Positions 9,701 to 21,106 of a stretch of DNA of 44,972 nt are shown in pieces. A program made the position numbers and the translations under genes. The DNA comes from Saprospiraceae bacterium (GTDB lineage: Bacteria > Bacteroidota > Bacteroidia > Chitinophagales > Saprospiraceae), in assembly GCA_020630735.1 (NCBI GenBank), contig JAHDIP010000023.1, forward strand, positions 1 through 44,972. Direction: 5' to 3'. The notes beneath the pieces were generated by a model. That model saw nothing but the letters and a program-made list of their open reading frames with translations. It had not been told where the DNA came from and did no database searches. Every line of letters begins with the position of its first letter. Positions within the stretch are counted from its first letter, which is position 1.

Positions 9701-11271
9701 AGTCAACACATCCTGATCAAGATTCCCTATTCTTTCAAGGGGAACGTGCATCCTACGACTTGAAAACAAACGAATTGAAAATTGGAGGAGTGCCCTTTGT
9801 TATTGCCGCCGACGCATTTATTTATCCAGAAAATGGGGATGTCGAAATCTTACCTGGTGGTGTAATGACTACATTGAATAATGCTCGAATTGTAGCCGAT
9901 ACGATCAACCAATACCACGTCATCAATAAAGCAACGGTAGATATAAAAGGAAAGCGTGTTTATCGAGCAAGTGGTTTTTATGAGTACAATATTGGAGATA
10001 AAGAACAAGAATTAGAGTTTGCAAACATTGTAGGTGAACCGAGTGGTAAGGGTTCTTTTAAAGAAAAGAAAACGATTACGAAAGCAACAGGTGAAGTAAA
10101 GGAAGGAGATAATTTCTTTATCGATCATAAAACAGAATACCGTGGAAAAATTAGCTTAAGTGCTGAAGACAAAAACTTAAGCTTTGAAGGTTTTGCTCGT
10201 TTAGATGCACCGCTAATGCCTGGAAAGCAGTGGTTCTCGATCAATACGGTTGCTGACAAAAATAAACTTTTGATTGGTTACGATACACCAAAAAATTATA
10301 AAGGCGATCCACTTGAGACAGGTTTCTATCTTAGCGGTCAATCTGCCCAAATCTATCCGAGGGTAATGATGCCTAAATGGATACGAAAAGACAGAGCTAT
10401 TCTAGAAGCAAAAGGCTTGTTCAAATACGACCTTACTAAAGATGAATTTAGTTTTGGAGATACACTCAAAATTAGAGCAGATTATAAGCAAGGGAATAAA
10501 ATGGTGTATAATGTGAAAAATAACACGATCAAAGGCGAAGGTCTTTTAGATATTGGTTCTGCATTAGATTATGTAAATATTACAGCTTCGGGGAGAATAG
10601 CTACCAAATTCAAAAATGAAGGTGAAACCGACGAAGTACTACCAGAAGTAACGGCTGAAGTGATGGCAGGTCTTAATTTTAATTTTCCTGACAAACTCTT
10701 AAAGCTAATCGTCTACGATTTACAGTCAAGTGGTTATGATGCTGCTAATGTTGATTACACCAAAGATTCTGAATTCTATGTTAGGGCTTTAGCCGAATTA
10801 ATTGATGACTCTAAGGTGTTAAACAAGACCATCACCAAGCTCAAAAATGGTGTTTTCGAAATGCCTAAAAAATATAATGACTACCAATTACTTTTTAGTA
10901 ATCTTGACCTCAAATGGGACCCCGATTATCAATCCTTTATTTCTTCGAAACCTAAAGTTGGTGTGGGAGCAATTGACGGAACAATGATTAATAAGGAACT
11001 AACTTGTTTTGTTGAATTTAAAATGCCAACAAACGAAGATGATCGCTTTTATGTTTACATCAAATCGCCAAGCGAGTATTACTATTTTTTCGGGTACAAA
11101 CAAGGTGTGTTAAATGTAGTGTCCAATAATGTTCGTTTCAATGATGCGGTATTGGCTTTAAAGAAAAAAGAAGCGATTATAAAAATGGATGATGGCGAGT
11201 TGTACGAAATCCAACCTGTTAATCCAGGAACTGCAGAACAGTTTGTAAATAGAATAAAGGCGCTTTGGTAG
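6769..11271 (+). CDS. Very large exported protein of unrecognised family (paralogue A)
   Basis: This 1500-residue protein begins with a signal peptide (MKGKLLITFLALTFFTFSATAQ). It has no lipobox and no T9SS tail, so it is probably periplasmic or associated with the outer membrane. An N-terminal helical stretch (about 25-150) is followed by long beta-rich sequence with repeated Gly/Tyr motifs (for example GGFRLHGTTVYGYGS, and FEGFARLDA later). In the middle, residues about 470-520 (DARRLAKRLNPRYD, then LLYDLVSKGFINYD) resemble a winged-helix-like unit. The C-terminal 75 residues (DRFYVYIKSPSEYYYFFGYK, then VSNNVRF) are the best conserved against the paralogue at 21107-25591. The beta-rich pattern is reminiscent of beta-taco/OstA-like proteins, but I cannot assign a family or function. 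It has its own promoter and terminator, so it is monocistronic. Confidence 0.8.
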   Translation: MKGKLLITFLALTFFTFSATAQVKITQFKEDPIEFMQQLGQFMTTSKMKEMEEVYKKFEKYHKEVAFSASQMERIIRTSNKMLDQKMTASSFFKPYLNGLTIVKNTELGDERFNKWHVVLNEMLDNIENRKKGPFKDFLLFSLDFFEKKTLRYSKSGISWIGDAFNYDMLYEEGPKIKYEKVDLIGARGKDTILIQETKGIFNPIDKMWKGEGGKVTWERFGLGEDYHAVLGEYGFEMTKSLYEVPNVKLYYPTLFNTKAIEGSFKDKVVTKNKATDGSYPRFESRDSILVIETIGDGIKYVGGFRLHGTTVYGYGSKENKATIAIANQEAKKSFFGKSELFVIKKGERIVSERVESSLYLGQDSIYHPSVNVRFEIPQRELRLNRGDRGSDRNPFYTSFHNSNIDSDYIDWMMNSDSILIGKKQANTSTLKKEVVIESLKFYQDRDYERFQNISTTNPLSTLKLFSDEEGSTFVDARRLAKRLNPRYDITTIQSLLYDLVSKGFINYDSDEQVVEIKDKVFHYAEASQKKVDYDEMRLVSKTEDLNAVLSLEDYSVETSGVKNVEFSSTQKVALKPVNDQVTMKQNRNLDFDGRVFAGFGVFEGKDYSFDYNGFNIKMDSVRYMDMFVPTGEEDKNKNPIALSIGSRIEHLQGVLLIDAPSNKSGAEDIEMFPSFQSKGNSYVYYDAKETKGGCYMRDSFYFQLNPFSFNSLDNFTEEDINYKGTMVSAYIFPDFKEVLVLQDDASLGFDTETPEKGYDTYVNKGNYKGKIHLSNVGFLGKGNIEYLGSNSNSDSIIFKPYRTISLAKDFNLEEARTVPEFPQVSGIDLKINWVPYQDTMIVINTEAPFDVFQDGLHTLDGTLGLTPKGLRGDGLFDWDKGSMTSKILEFGAHSVDSDTTNLQIKALSAGDIALDTRNVKASLDFDKGMGNVKANSDELTTTLPYNKYRTSMNEFIWDMQDEKITFKSEQGQMGSFESTHPDQDSLFFQGERASYDLKTNELKIGGVPFVIAADAFIYPENGDVEILPGGVMTTLNNARIVADTINQYHVINKATVDIKGKRVYRASGFYEYNIGDKEQELEFANIVGEPSGKGSFKEKKTITKATGEVKEGDNFFIDHKTEYRGKISLSAEDKNLSFEGFARLDAPLMPGKQWFSINTVADKNKLLIGYDTPKNYKGDPLETGFYLSGQSAQIYPRVMMPKWIRKDRAILEAKGLFKYDLTKDEFSFGDTLKIRADYKQGNKMVYNVKNNTIKGEGLLDIGSALDYVNITASGRIATKFKNEGETDEVLPEVTAEVMAGLNFNFPDKLLKLIVYDLQSSGYDAANVDYTKDSEFYVRALAELIDDSKVLNKTITKLKNGVFEMPKKYNDYQLLFSNLDLKWDPDYQSFISSKPKVGVGAIDGTMINKELTCFVEFKMPTNEDDRFYVYIKSPSEYYYFFGYKQGVLNVVSNNVRFNDAVLALKKKEAIIKMDDGELYEIQPVNPGTAEQFVNRIKALW

Positions 11272-11297
11272 TTCTATAAATGAGATTTTTAAAAAGG

Positions 11298-11335
11298 AAA
11301 AAGAGTGTATGATTAGAAGTACACTCTTTTTTTAT
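11298..11335 (+). terminator. Intrinsic terminator after paralogue A
   Basis: AAAAAGAGTGTA (11298-11309) pairs with TACACTCTTTTT (11320-11331) around a 10-nt loop and ends in a T-run. It is 26 bp after the stop codon. Confidence 0.85.
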
Positions 11336-11369
11336 TCGATTTTTGTAATGAATTTAGTAAAGAATATAA

Positions 11370-12140
11370 ATGTCGAAAATATTAGACTTAACACTAGATG
11401 AATTTGAATTTGTAGAAAAACATGAATTCAAAATGCTTTTATTTAAAGATAAAAATAGTGAGAAGTATTTTCAAGCTCAAGATGCTTACAAATATACTGA
11501 CCAAGATGTACAGTTAGGGTTAGATAACTATTACATTGAATTAAACGATCAACGCTATTCAAGCTATGGAGGCATTATGTTGATACAATTATATGATGGC
11601 AAAATTATTTTTAATCTAGAATTAGACGTTAGAAAACGATTGGAAGTTAGTGCGGTCATTGTCGATATCCTAGATATGAACATTGAAAAAATCGAAGAAC
11701 TAATCTTCAAGTTTTTTGATAAGAATAAGATTCGAATAAGAAATAACTTGAGAGCAAAGAAAATCAATGTTATAAAACTTCCTCTCAACTACCGTGATTA
11801 TGACATGGATTATAGTATCAGAAATTTGTCAACGGAAGAATACAATCAATTAATGGCAGAATTTGATCCTGCTGATTACGAAAACTATGATGGTGTTTTA
11901 AAACCTTGGAATGTATGGAATGGAATCGAAGTTGTCATGCACATTGGAGAAAAGTTTGAAGCGAAAGAATTAACAGAATACAGAAAAAAATATCATCCAT
12001 ACTGTACTGAATCTGCTCCTTTTCTCTTGAACGATAATAGAGTTTTGCTTATAAACGTTATAAGTGCCAGCTTATTTGATAGTGTTGATGACTATCTTAA
12101 AGAAGTAAAATCTTGGCCGAGGATGGATAATGATGAGTAA
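11370..12140 (+). CDS. Protein with Imm10-like N-terminal half
   Basis: This 256-residue protein has no signal peptide and is presumably cytoplasmic. Residues about 32-118 (FQAQDAYKYTDQDVQLGLDN, then YYIELND, then YSSYGGI, then a beta-rich segment and a terminal helix) resemble Imm10, an immunity-protein family of polymorphic toxin systems: the DEQD-type turn followed by GxDxY and a YGGI motif is my basis. Residues 130-256 form a second, unrecognised alpha/beta portion with a Trp-rich patch (KPWNVWNG). No toxin gene lies next to it; the neighbour upstream is the 1500-residue exported protein. If it is an immunity protein it is an orphan, or the fold has been reused. It has a start at ATG 11370 and no recognised promoter; it is convergent with the GH9 gene. 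Confidence 0.7.
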   Translation: MSKILDLTLDEFEFVEKHEFKMLLFKDKNSEKYFQAQDAYKYTDQDVQLGLDNYYIELNDQRYSSYGGIMLIQLYDGKIIFNLELDVRKRLEVSAVIVDILDMNIEKIEELIFKFFDKNKIRIRNNLRAKKINVIKLPLNYRDYDMDYSIRNLSTEEYNQLMAEFDPADYENYDGVLKPWNVWNGIEVVMHIGEKFEAKELTEYRKKYHPYCTESAPFLLNDNRVLLINVISASLFDSVDDYLKEVKSWPRMDNDE

Positions 12141-12156
12141 ATATCTTTACATAAAA

Positions 12157-12191
12157 ACAAAGGGCATATTTTAAAAAAATACACCCTTTGT
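12157..12191 (-). terminator. Terminator of the GH9 gene (convergent junction)
   Basis: ACAAAGGG (12157-12164) pairs with CCCTTTGT (12184-12191), with extra TA pairing inside. Read on the minus strand the stem is followed by TTTTTAT, so it fits the GH9 transcript; on the plus strand no T-run follows. Confidence 0.65.
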
Positions 12192-12203
12192 CCTTCCTAT
12201 ATT

Positions 12204-16322
<4,119 letters not shown>

Positions 16323-16324
16323 TT

Positions 16325-16360
16325 ACAAAAGAACGATTAAAAAATTAATCGTTCTTTTGT
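16325..16360 (-). terminator. 16-bp perfect stem-loop between the GH8 and GH9 genes
   Basis: ACAAAAGAACGATTAA (16325-16340) and TTAATCGTTCTTTTGT (16345-16360) form a perfect 16-bp stem with a 4-nt AAAA loop. It begins 9 nt after the GH8 stop on the minus strand and ends about 60 nt before the GH9 start. On the minus strand it is followed by AACGG rather than a T-run, so it may be a partial terminator, processing site or 3'-end stabiliser that sets GH8/GH9 ratio. Confidence 0.6.
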
Positions 16361-16369
16361 TTTAATAGA

Positions 16370-19300
16370 TTAATGCTTTACTACTCTTACGGTTTCTAAC
16401 AGTTCTCCTTTAATACATCTTAAAAAGTATATCCCAGTTGGTAAATCCTTTATGTTTAATTCAACTTGGTTGAAACCATTCGACGCAGCAATTTTTTGAT
16501 AATGTACTAATGTACCCTGTTGGTTAAAAAGTTCTAGTTGAATAATTGTATTTCGTTCAGTTGACCATTGCACATTTAAGCGATCACTCGTAGGATTTGG
16601 GTAAGCAGCAATGGCATTTTTAGTAACACCATTTTTTACACTACTATCTTGAAAACTATTAGGAATCGTAAAATACTCATTCCCTGACCAGTTTGTCCAA
16701 GCAGCAGCACACTTTGTTTTTGTTTTGTACTTGTATTCAGCACCAGTAACTAGATCAGTTAAACTCACCATCGGAACGGTAGGATTTAAGGTTACCCAGG
16801 CCGTACCAGTTGGACCAGGAATTCTATATTTGATTCTCCATTTGACATCATCAATATCGGTTGGCCAACTAATATCTACGGTAGTTGGACTTGTAATATT
16901 TACACTAGTTGATTCAGGAAAATCACAAACATCTGCCAAGCTTGCAAAAGTATAAGTACTCGACCAAACCGAATTTTCGGAAGTACAAAGCGATTTCAAT
17001 TGGTATTGATAATCGGTTGAAGCTTGTAAACCGTTTAAGAAACGGAATGTTTCTTCACCAGCTGTCAATTTTTCTACCCAAGTGCCACCTACAGGTCGAA
17101 AACGAATGCGGTAGCGTTCAGAATTATTTACAACAGACCAATTCAGTTTTACCACATTACCACTAATTACATCTACCGTTGTAGGAACAGGAATGTCGCA
17201 AGTAGGAGCTGGAGGAGGAGTGATTGGTTCTATTCCCCAAATCAAGACACCATTTCTATAAAGTGTCACTTTATCCCAACACTCATAATCTGTTTTGCTA
17301 GGATCATAAGAGTAATCATTTGTTTCGTCATAATTTGTCCAATCAACTTTAGACACGCGACTTTGGATATGACCACTATTAGAGTTGGCGTTCAAATTTC
17401 CAGCAGCAGGGAGAAAGCCAAGTTCCAAATAATGATCAGCATCATTTTCAGGACTAGACATAGCAACAACAGTTGAAGTCATATTCGAAGCACCAACAAT
17501 TGCATAATCAATCCATGAGTTTTGAGCTTGCGTCCCTTCTCTAGTAAACCAGTATTTGATGGTTAATTCAGAATAGGGGACAACTGTTGTTCCATTATTC
17601 ACAATGCGAAATTGAGGATCTACACGATTATCGAATGTTTCTAAATTACCGACTCTATATTCCAATTTTATGTCGCCGCTTACTACACCAACACTTACTG
17701 TCGTTGTAAACTCATCCGTTGCTCCATTAGAATCAGTTACTGTTAAAGTAGCTGTATAAACTCCATTAGTGGTATAGGTATGTGAAGTCGTTAAACCTGT
17801 TCCACTTGTACCATCACCAAAATCCCAAGAATAAGTTAAGTTGTCATTTGTTGGGTGTGTAGAACACGAAGCATCAAAACTTACATCTAAGGGCGCTTCT
17901 CCAGAAGCTGGAGTCGCTGCAAAACAAGCATCAGGTAAAACAGCATTTACGGTAATGGTAACCGCAGCAACATCGCTATCTGTTCCATCACTTACTGTAA
18001 CAGTAGCTGTATAGACTCCGGCTGAGGTATATATATGTGTAGCTGTAGCCCCTGTACCTGTAGAGCCATCACCAAAATCCCATGTATAAGTCAAGTTTCC
18101 ACCATTCATACTAGAAGAAGCTGAAGCATCAAAAGCAACATTTAGAGGTGCATAACCAGTAGTCGGAGTTGCACTTATTACTGCATTAATGGTAGAAGGA
18201 GCGATATCACTAGGACTCCAAAAATTACCTGTTAGCATAAAGAGTGAAACTGCTCGTAAGGTATTTCCAAAATAATAAGGTAGTGGGTCCGTTACGTTTA
18301 CTGTTTCTGTATACACTTGATTGAGGAGCGTTTGGTTATTTCCAGCACCCATTACAGCTAAGGCATAAGTTGATACAAATGTAGGACCATGAAAACCACT
18401 TGTTCCACCACTTTGAGGAACAGGACCACTCAAATTACTCACGCCTATACTATTCACATAGGCAGATACTTTTGTACAAATATTTTTGGCATCCGCATCA
18501 TCAAACCAAGCAATATCTTGTGCCATACGCCAAGGATTTCGGCAAGCATCCCATCCATATTCATCTGGACCATTACAGGAATTAGAATTTCCATTAGGAT
18601 CAGACCAATTGCTAACTAAACCAGTAGTTGGATGTGCATTATTATTAATGAGGGTATAACTTGCATTTACACAATTATCCCAAAAGGTGCTTTGGGCAGG
18701 AATATGATCGGCGTATAATCTATAGTAGGCAGGTGATTGATAACTCGGATTTCTACAATCGTTTCCAAAACCCCAATTGTCACCATTATTGATTTGGTAA
18801 GTACCATTGGCATTAGTTGGTTGTACTTCCCATGTTTTTATAGCATTGATCAAATCCGTTACATCAGAAGAGTAATTGTGTGGCGAAGTCGTATTTGGCC
18901 ATTGGTGGTTAGCTATCAAGAGTGCCATTGCTGCATCTAGTTCAGCATCAGCTGCACCCCCCGAACCAATTGTACCACTACATCCTCCTATTTTCCAATT
19001 CATCACACCATGATTATTCATATTGTCTTTATAATATTGCCAAAGTCCATCAAATAAATCTTTATCAGCAGCATATGCAGCCAAGAGCATTCCATAAGCA
19101 ATACCTTCAGAAACTGTTTCATTTGGATTGTCAAATTTTACACGGTATTTTCCTGTGCCGCAGGCCTCTACATAATCTGTTTTCCATTGATTATATGCAT
19201 TGGCGGCATCCTGTGCTTGACCATAGGTACCACTAGTTGGTAAATTACTTGGCAACAAAACAGAACCTGGATAAGAGGTGTTTGAACCAAATGGAATTGT

Positions 19301-19390
19301 AGCTCCCGCAGGAGTGTTAATTTGTGCTGTAAGGTGGCTTATTCCTAAGAGAAAAGAAAAGACCATACAGACATGGGTGAATTTAATCAT
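16370..19390 (-). CDS. Multidomain GH8 endoglucanase: GH8-PKD2-CBM3-FN3x2-T9SS
   Basis: This 1006-residue secreted enzyme belongs to glycoside hydrolase family 8, inverting endo-beta-1,4-glucanases of the (alpha/alpha)6 barrel fold. Signal peptide: 1-23. GH8 domain: about 25-395, with proton donor Glu95 in ETVSEGIAYGMLL, the substrate Asp in AADAELDAAMALL (148-152 region) and the base Asp281 in EYGWDACRNPWR. PKD domains lie at about 402-482 and 486-568, CBM3 at 573-722, FN3 domains at about 731-816 and 821-909, and a T9SS type A tail at 915-1006. A family-8 xylanase or chitosanase activity is possible, but the CBM3 and GH9 neighbour favour cellulose. It starts the minus-strand cluster; GH9 follows after 107 bp with a hairpin between. 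Confidence 0.95.
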   Translation of the reverse strand: MIKFTHVCMVFSFLLGISHLTAQINTPAGATIPFGSNTSYPGSVLLPSNLPTSGTYGQAQDAANAYNQWKTDYVEACGTGKYRVKFDNPNETVSEGIAYGMLLAAYAADKDLFDGLWQYYKDNMNNHGVMNWKIGGCSGTIGSGGAADAELDAAMALLIANHQWPNTTSPHNYSSDVTDLINAIKTWEVQPTNANGTYQINNGDNWGFGNDCRNPSYQSPAYYRLYADHIPAQSTFWDNCVNASYTLINNNAHPTTGLVSNWSDPNGNSNSCNGPDEYGWDACRNPWRMAQDIAWFDDADAKNICTKVSAYVNSIGVSNLSGPVPQSGGTSGFHGPTFVSTYALAVMGAGNNQTLLNQVYTETVNVTDPLPYYFGNTLRAVSLFMLTGNFWSPSDIAPSTINAVISATPTTGYAPLNVAFDASASSSMNGGNLTYTWDFGDGSTGTGATATHIYTSAGVYTATVTVSDGTDSDVAAVTITVNAVLPDACFAATPASGEAPLDVSFDASCSTHPTNDNLTYSWDFGDGTSGTGLTTSHTYTTNGVYTATLTVTDSNGATDEFTTTVSVGVVSGDIKLEYRVGNLETFDNRVDPQFRIVNNGTTVVPYSELTIKYWFTREGTQAQNSWIDYAIVGASNMTSTVVAMSSPENDADHYLELGFLPAAGNLNANSNSGHIQSRVSKVDWTNYDETNDYSYDPSKTDYECWDKVTLYRNGVLIWGIEPITPPPAPTCDIPVPTTVDVISGNVVKLNWSVVNNSERYRIRFRPVGGTWVEKLTAGEETFRFLNGLQASTDYQYQLKSLCTSENSVWSSTYTFASLADVCDFPESTSVNITSPTTVDISWPTDIDDVKWRIKYRIPGPTGTAWVTLNPTVPMVSLTDLVTGAEYKYKTKTKCAAAWTNWSGNEYFTIPNSFQDSSVKNGVTKNAIAAYPNPTSDRLNVQWSTERNTIIQLELFNQQGTLVHYQKIAASNGFNQVELNIKDLPTGIYFLRCIKGELLETVRVVKH
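16652..17266 (-). repeat. 615-bp block identical to 12492-13106 (copy 2, in the GH8 gene)
   Basis: This is the second copy of the identical block. The first mismatch on one side is at 17267 (C here, T at 13107). Beyond it the CBM3 coding regions are clearly homologous but diverged, and on the other side the sorting domains are diverged. Confidence 0.98.
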
Positions 19391-19473
19391 GTTGTAATTT
19401 TTTTTGACTGAAAAAAAAGAGTTAATTCAAAAGGGGAATGCGATAGGTAATAAGCTTAGTGAAACGGTTAATG

Positions 19474-19481
19474 CAAATATA
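19474..19481 (-). promoter_or_regulatory. Candidate -7 element of the GH8 gene
   Basis: The minus strand reads TATATTTG, matching TAnnTTTG, about 84 bp upstream of the GH8 ATG. The -33 box is not evident. The AT-rich dyad at 19548-19571 lies about 70 bp further upstream, a position suited to an activator. Confidence 0.4.
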
Positions 19482-19547
19482 TTAAAATTATTTAATATAA
19501 ACTATATGAGTATAGTGTGAGTTTACCTCTTTTAATAGTTGTTAAGG

Positions 19548-19571
19548 AATTATTAATATATATTAATAATT
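19548..19571. promoter_or_regulatory. 24-bp perfect AT-only palindrome in the GH8 / paralogue B intergenic region
   Basis: The half-site AATTATTAATAT is followed at once by its exact reverse complement, giving a 12+12 dyad. It lies 157 bp upstream of the GH8 start and 1.5 kb before paralogue B. It could be a regulator-binding dyad or a cruciform. The low complexity limits confidence in a specific function. Confidence 0.5.
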
Positions 19572-19665
19572 GTGACGTGTTAGTCTTTTTGCGTCAAAAG
19601 GGTACAAAGCAAAAAAAGTATCAATAAGTAGATATTGATATAAAAATAAATTAAAATTTTATATA

Positions 19666-19681
19666 TACCACTTTTTGGGTA
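19666..19681. promoter_or_regulatory. Candidate operator TACC-N8-GGTA (copy 1)
   Basis: The sequence TACCACTTTTTGGGTA, followed by TG, is a short dyad (TACC/GGTA) with a T-rich spacer. It sits 22 bp upstream of the -7 element at 19704. A near-identical site lies upstream of the giant adhesin gene at 27020-27035, which suggests a common regulator. Confidence 0.4.
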
Positions 19682-19703
19682 TGCATGGTAACTAAATTTG
19701 TTT

Positions 19704-19711
19704 TACCTTTG
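19704..19711 (+). promoter_or_regulatory. -7 promoter element reading into the 1.4-kb non-coding stretch
   Basis: TACCTTTG matches TAnnTTTG. A TTTG at 19674-19677 is 26 bp upstream, longer than the usual spacer. Transcription would begin near 19717 and read rightwards for about 1390 nt before paralogue B begins. Confidence 0.45.
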
Positions 19712-20598
19712 TCTTACACAACGAATGCCCCCGAGGCAATACAGAAAGTAGTATATAACACCCTTAAAAAGAACCCTCTTTTTACATTCTACTTTAGAAT
19801 TAAGATAATTAAAATATTGAATTAAAATACATCGAACAATACAAAGGAAAGATACTATTGCTATGCTTTAGTACTATCCTAACAACAACTATTTCATAAC
19901 CGTTTAAATAATAACTCTATAAGTAAAAAAGTATTTACACTTCTCGTTGAGAGTTTCAGGGACACAACCTCCGGCCTGGACTGTCAAACTTAGCCATGCA
20001 TTTATTGTTGATTATCAGTGGTTTAGCTCTTTTGTAAAGCTAAAGCCCTCAACAATAGCTCGCATGACCCTAGATTTAGTTTAGAATCCATTTAGCTTAT
20101 TTTTGGAATCAAGTATTTGGCTAATGTAAGCCTTTACTATTGCGATAGCTTTGCTTTCAATGTAGTATTAGAAGGTTTTGTAACAAGCCATACCCTGTAT
20201 AGGTATGCCTTAAACACAGCGCAAAAGTACTGCTTCTTGAAAGTACTAGGATAGGATTGCCCAAACTAAAATCAACTCTCTAAAAGATTTAGAATACCGT
20301 CTAAATCTTTCCTCCCAACAACCTTTTTATACACGTTCCCTTTGATGGAAGTTTTATTATTGTATCTGCATTTGCAGTTGCCTGATCAAGTATTGCTTAT
20401 TGTTATAACAATGTAATAACTGACAGAATGGGCTTCCTATGATTACCCCCTAATGCTAGTAAAATAACCTTTACTAGTACGGGCCACTTCATGCAAAAAA
20501 CGAAGTTATTACCTGTTTGGTGTATTGTAATGTCTACAATGCATACTGGCCATGCTATGCCTAAAACCGATTTAAAATAAATAGCAGCTTGTATGTTG

Positions 20599-20640
20599 AG
20601 CTTAAGAAAAAAGTAGAAGTATAGTTGTGTTACTGAAGCT
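20599..20640 (+). repeat. Twin hairpin 1 with shared 18-nt apical sequence
   Basis: The 18-mer AAGTATAGTTGTGTTACT occupies 20617-20634, with AGTA and TACT able to pair. It is enclosed by AGCTT (20599-20603) and AAGCT (20636-20640). Confidence 0.6.
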
Positions 20641-20658
20641 TTTAATTAATTGCTCTTC

Positions 20659-20715
20659 GAAATGGAATTTAATAAAAAGTATAGTTGTGTTACTACTTAT
20701 TAAACCATTCATTTC
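20659..20715 (+). repeat. Twin hairpin 2 with shared 18-nt apical sequence
   Basis: The same 18-mer is at 20677-20694, exactly 60 bp after the first copy. It is enclosed by a different stem: TTTAATAA (20668-20675) with TTATTAAA (20697-20704), extended by GAAATG (20659-20664) with CATTTC (20710-20715). Confidence 0.6.
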
Positions 20716-20720
20716 ATAGA

Positions 20721-21106
20721 CAAAAAAGAAGTCTCTTATTTCTGAACTTATGTGAATGGTCAGTTATACTGCCCTACAAACTTACTGTACTTATCGGTTT
20801 TATCAGTAATCAAATTTTTAAGGAATGACTAAAAACGTCTACAATTTTGCTTTGTACTTCACTACAATAAACTAATAACAAAATTGACAAAAGAAGGAGT
20901 TTTACTATACAATATTATTTGATATAAACTCCAATAGTGAAGGTTTAATCCGCATTCCTTAGCAATGAAAAAATAATACAGCGCTCTACCCAAAAGGTAG
21001 AAAATGATTATCGATTAAGAGGTTTTATATCTTTTAAACGCTAGCCATTCTCATTCCTAAGAGCAAGTGTTTAGTCATTGCTGAACATTAAAAACATCGA
21101 ATAAAA
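20721..21106. other. Remainder of the intergenic region before paralogue B
   Basis: This stretch has no gene. It contains GGAGTTT/AAACTCC (20896-20902 with 20926-20932), a long-range pair AAGGAATG (from 20820) with CATTCCTT (from about 20952), and TCTACC-caaaa-GGTAGA near 20986-21002. No exact TAnnTTTG promoter was found close to the start of paralogue B, so its transcription may begin far upstream. Confidence 0.5.

Larger units (their letters stand above)
19717..20720 (+). ncRNA. Candidate structured non-coding RNA or long structured leader
   Basis: No ORF of note lies here, but hairpins follow one another. TAAAAAGA/TCTTTTTA (19765-19772 with 19777-19784) is nested inside AAAGTAG/CTACTTT (19745-19751 with 19789-19795). 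ATTGTTGA/TCAACAAT (20004-20011 with 20049-20056) encloses TTTAGCT/AGCTAAA. An 11-bp stem AAAGATTTAGA/TCTAAATCTTT spans 20283-20310. ATTGTTATAACAAT is a palindrome at 20399-20412. CTAGTAAA/TTTACTAG spans 20456-20477. ACTTC/GAAGT spans 20486-20506. ATTGTA/TACAAT spans 20524-20540. Two hairpins with one shared apical sequence follow at 20599-20640 and 20659-20715. No known family (RNase P, tmRNA, SRP RNA, 6S, group II intron, common riboswitches) was recognised. It may be an independent RNA or the 5' leader of paralogue B; the ends are guesses. Confidence 0.3.
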
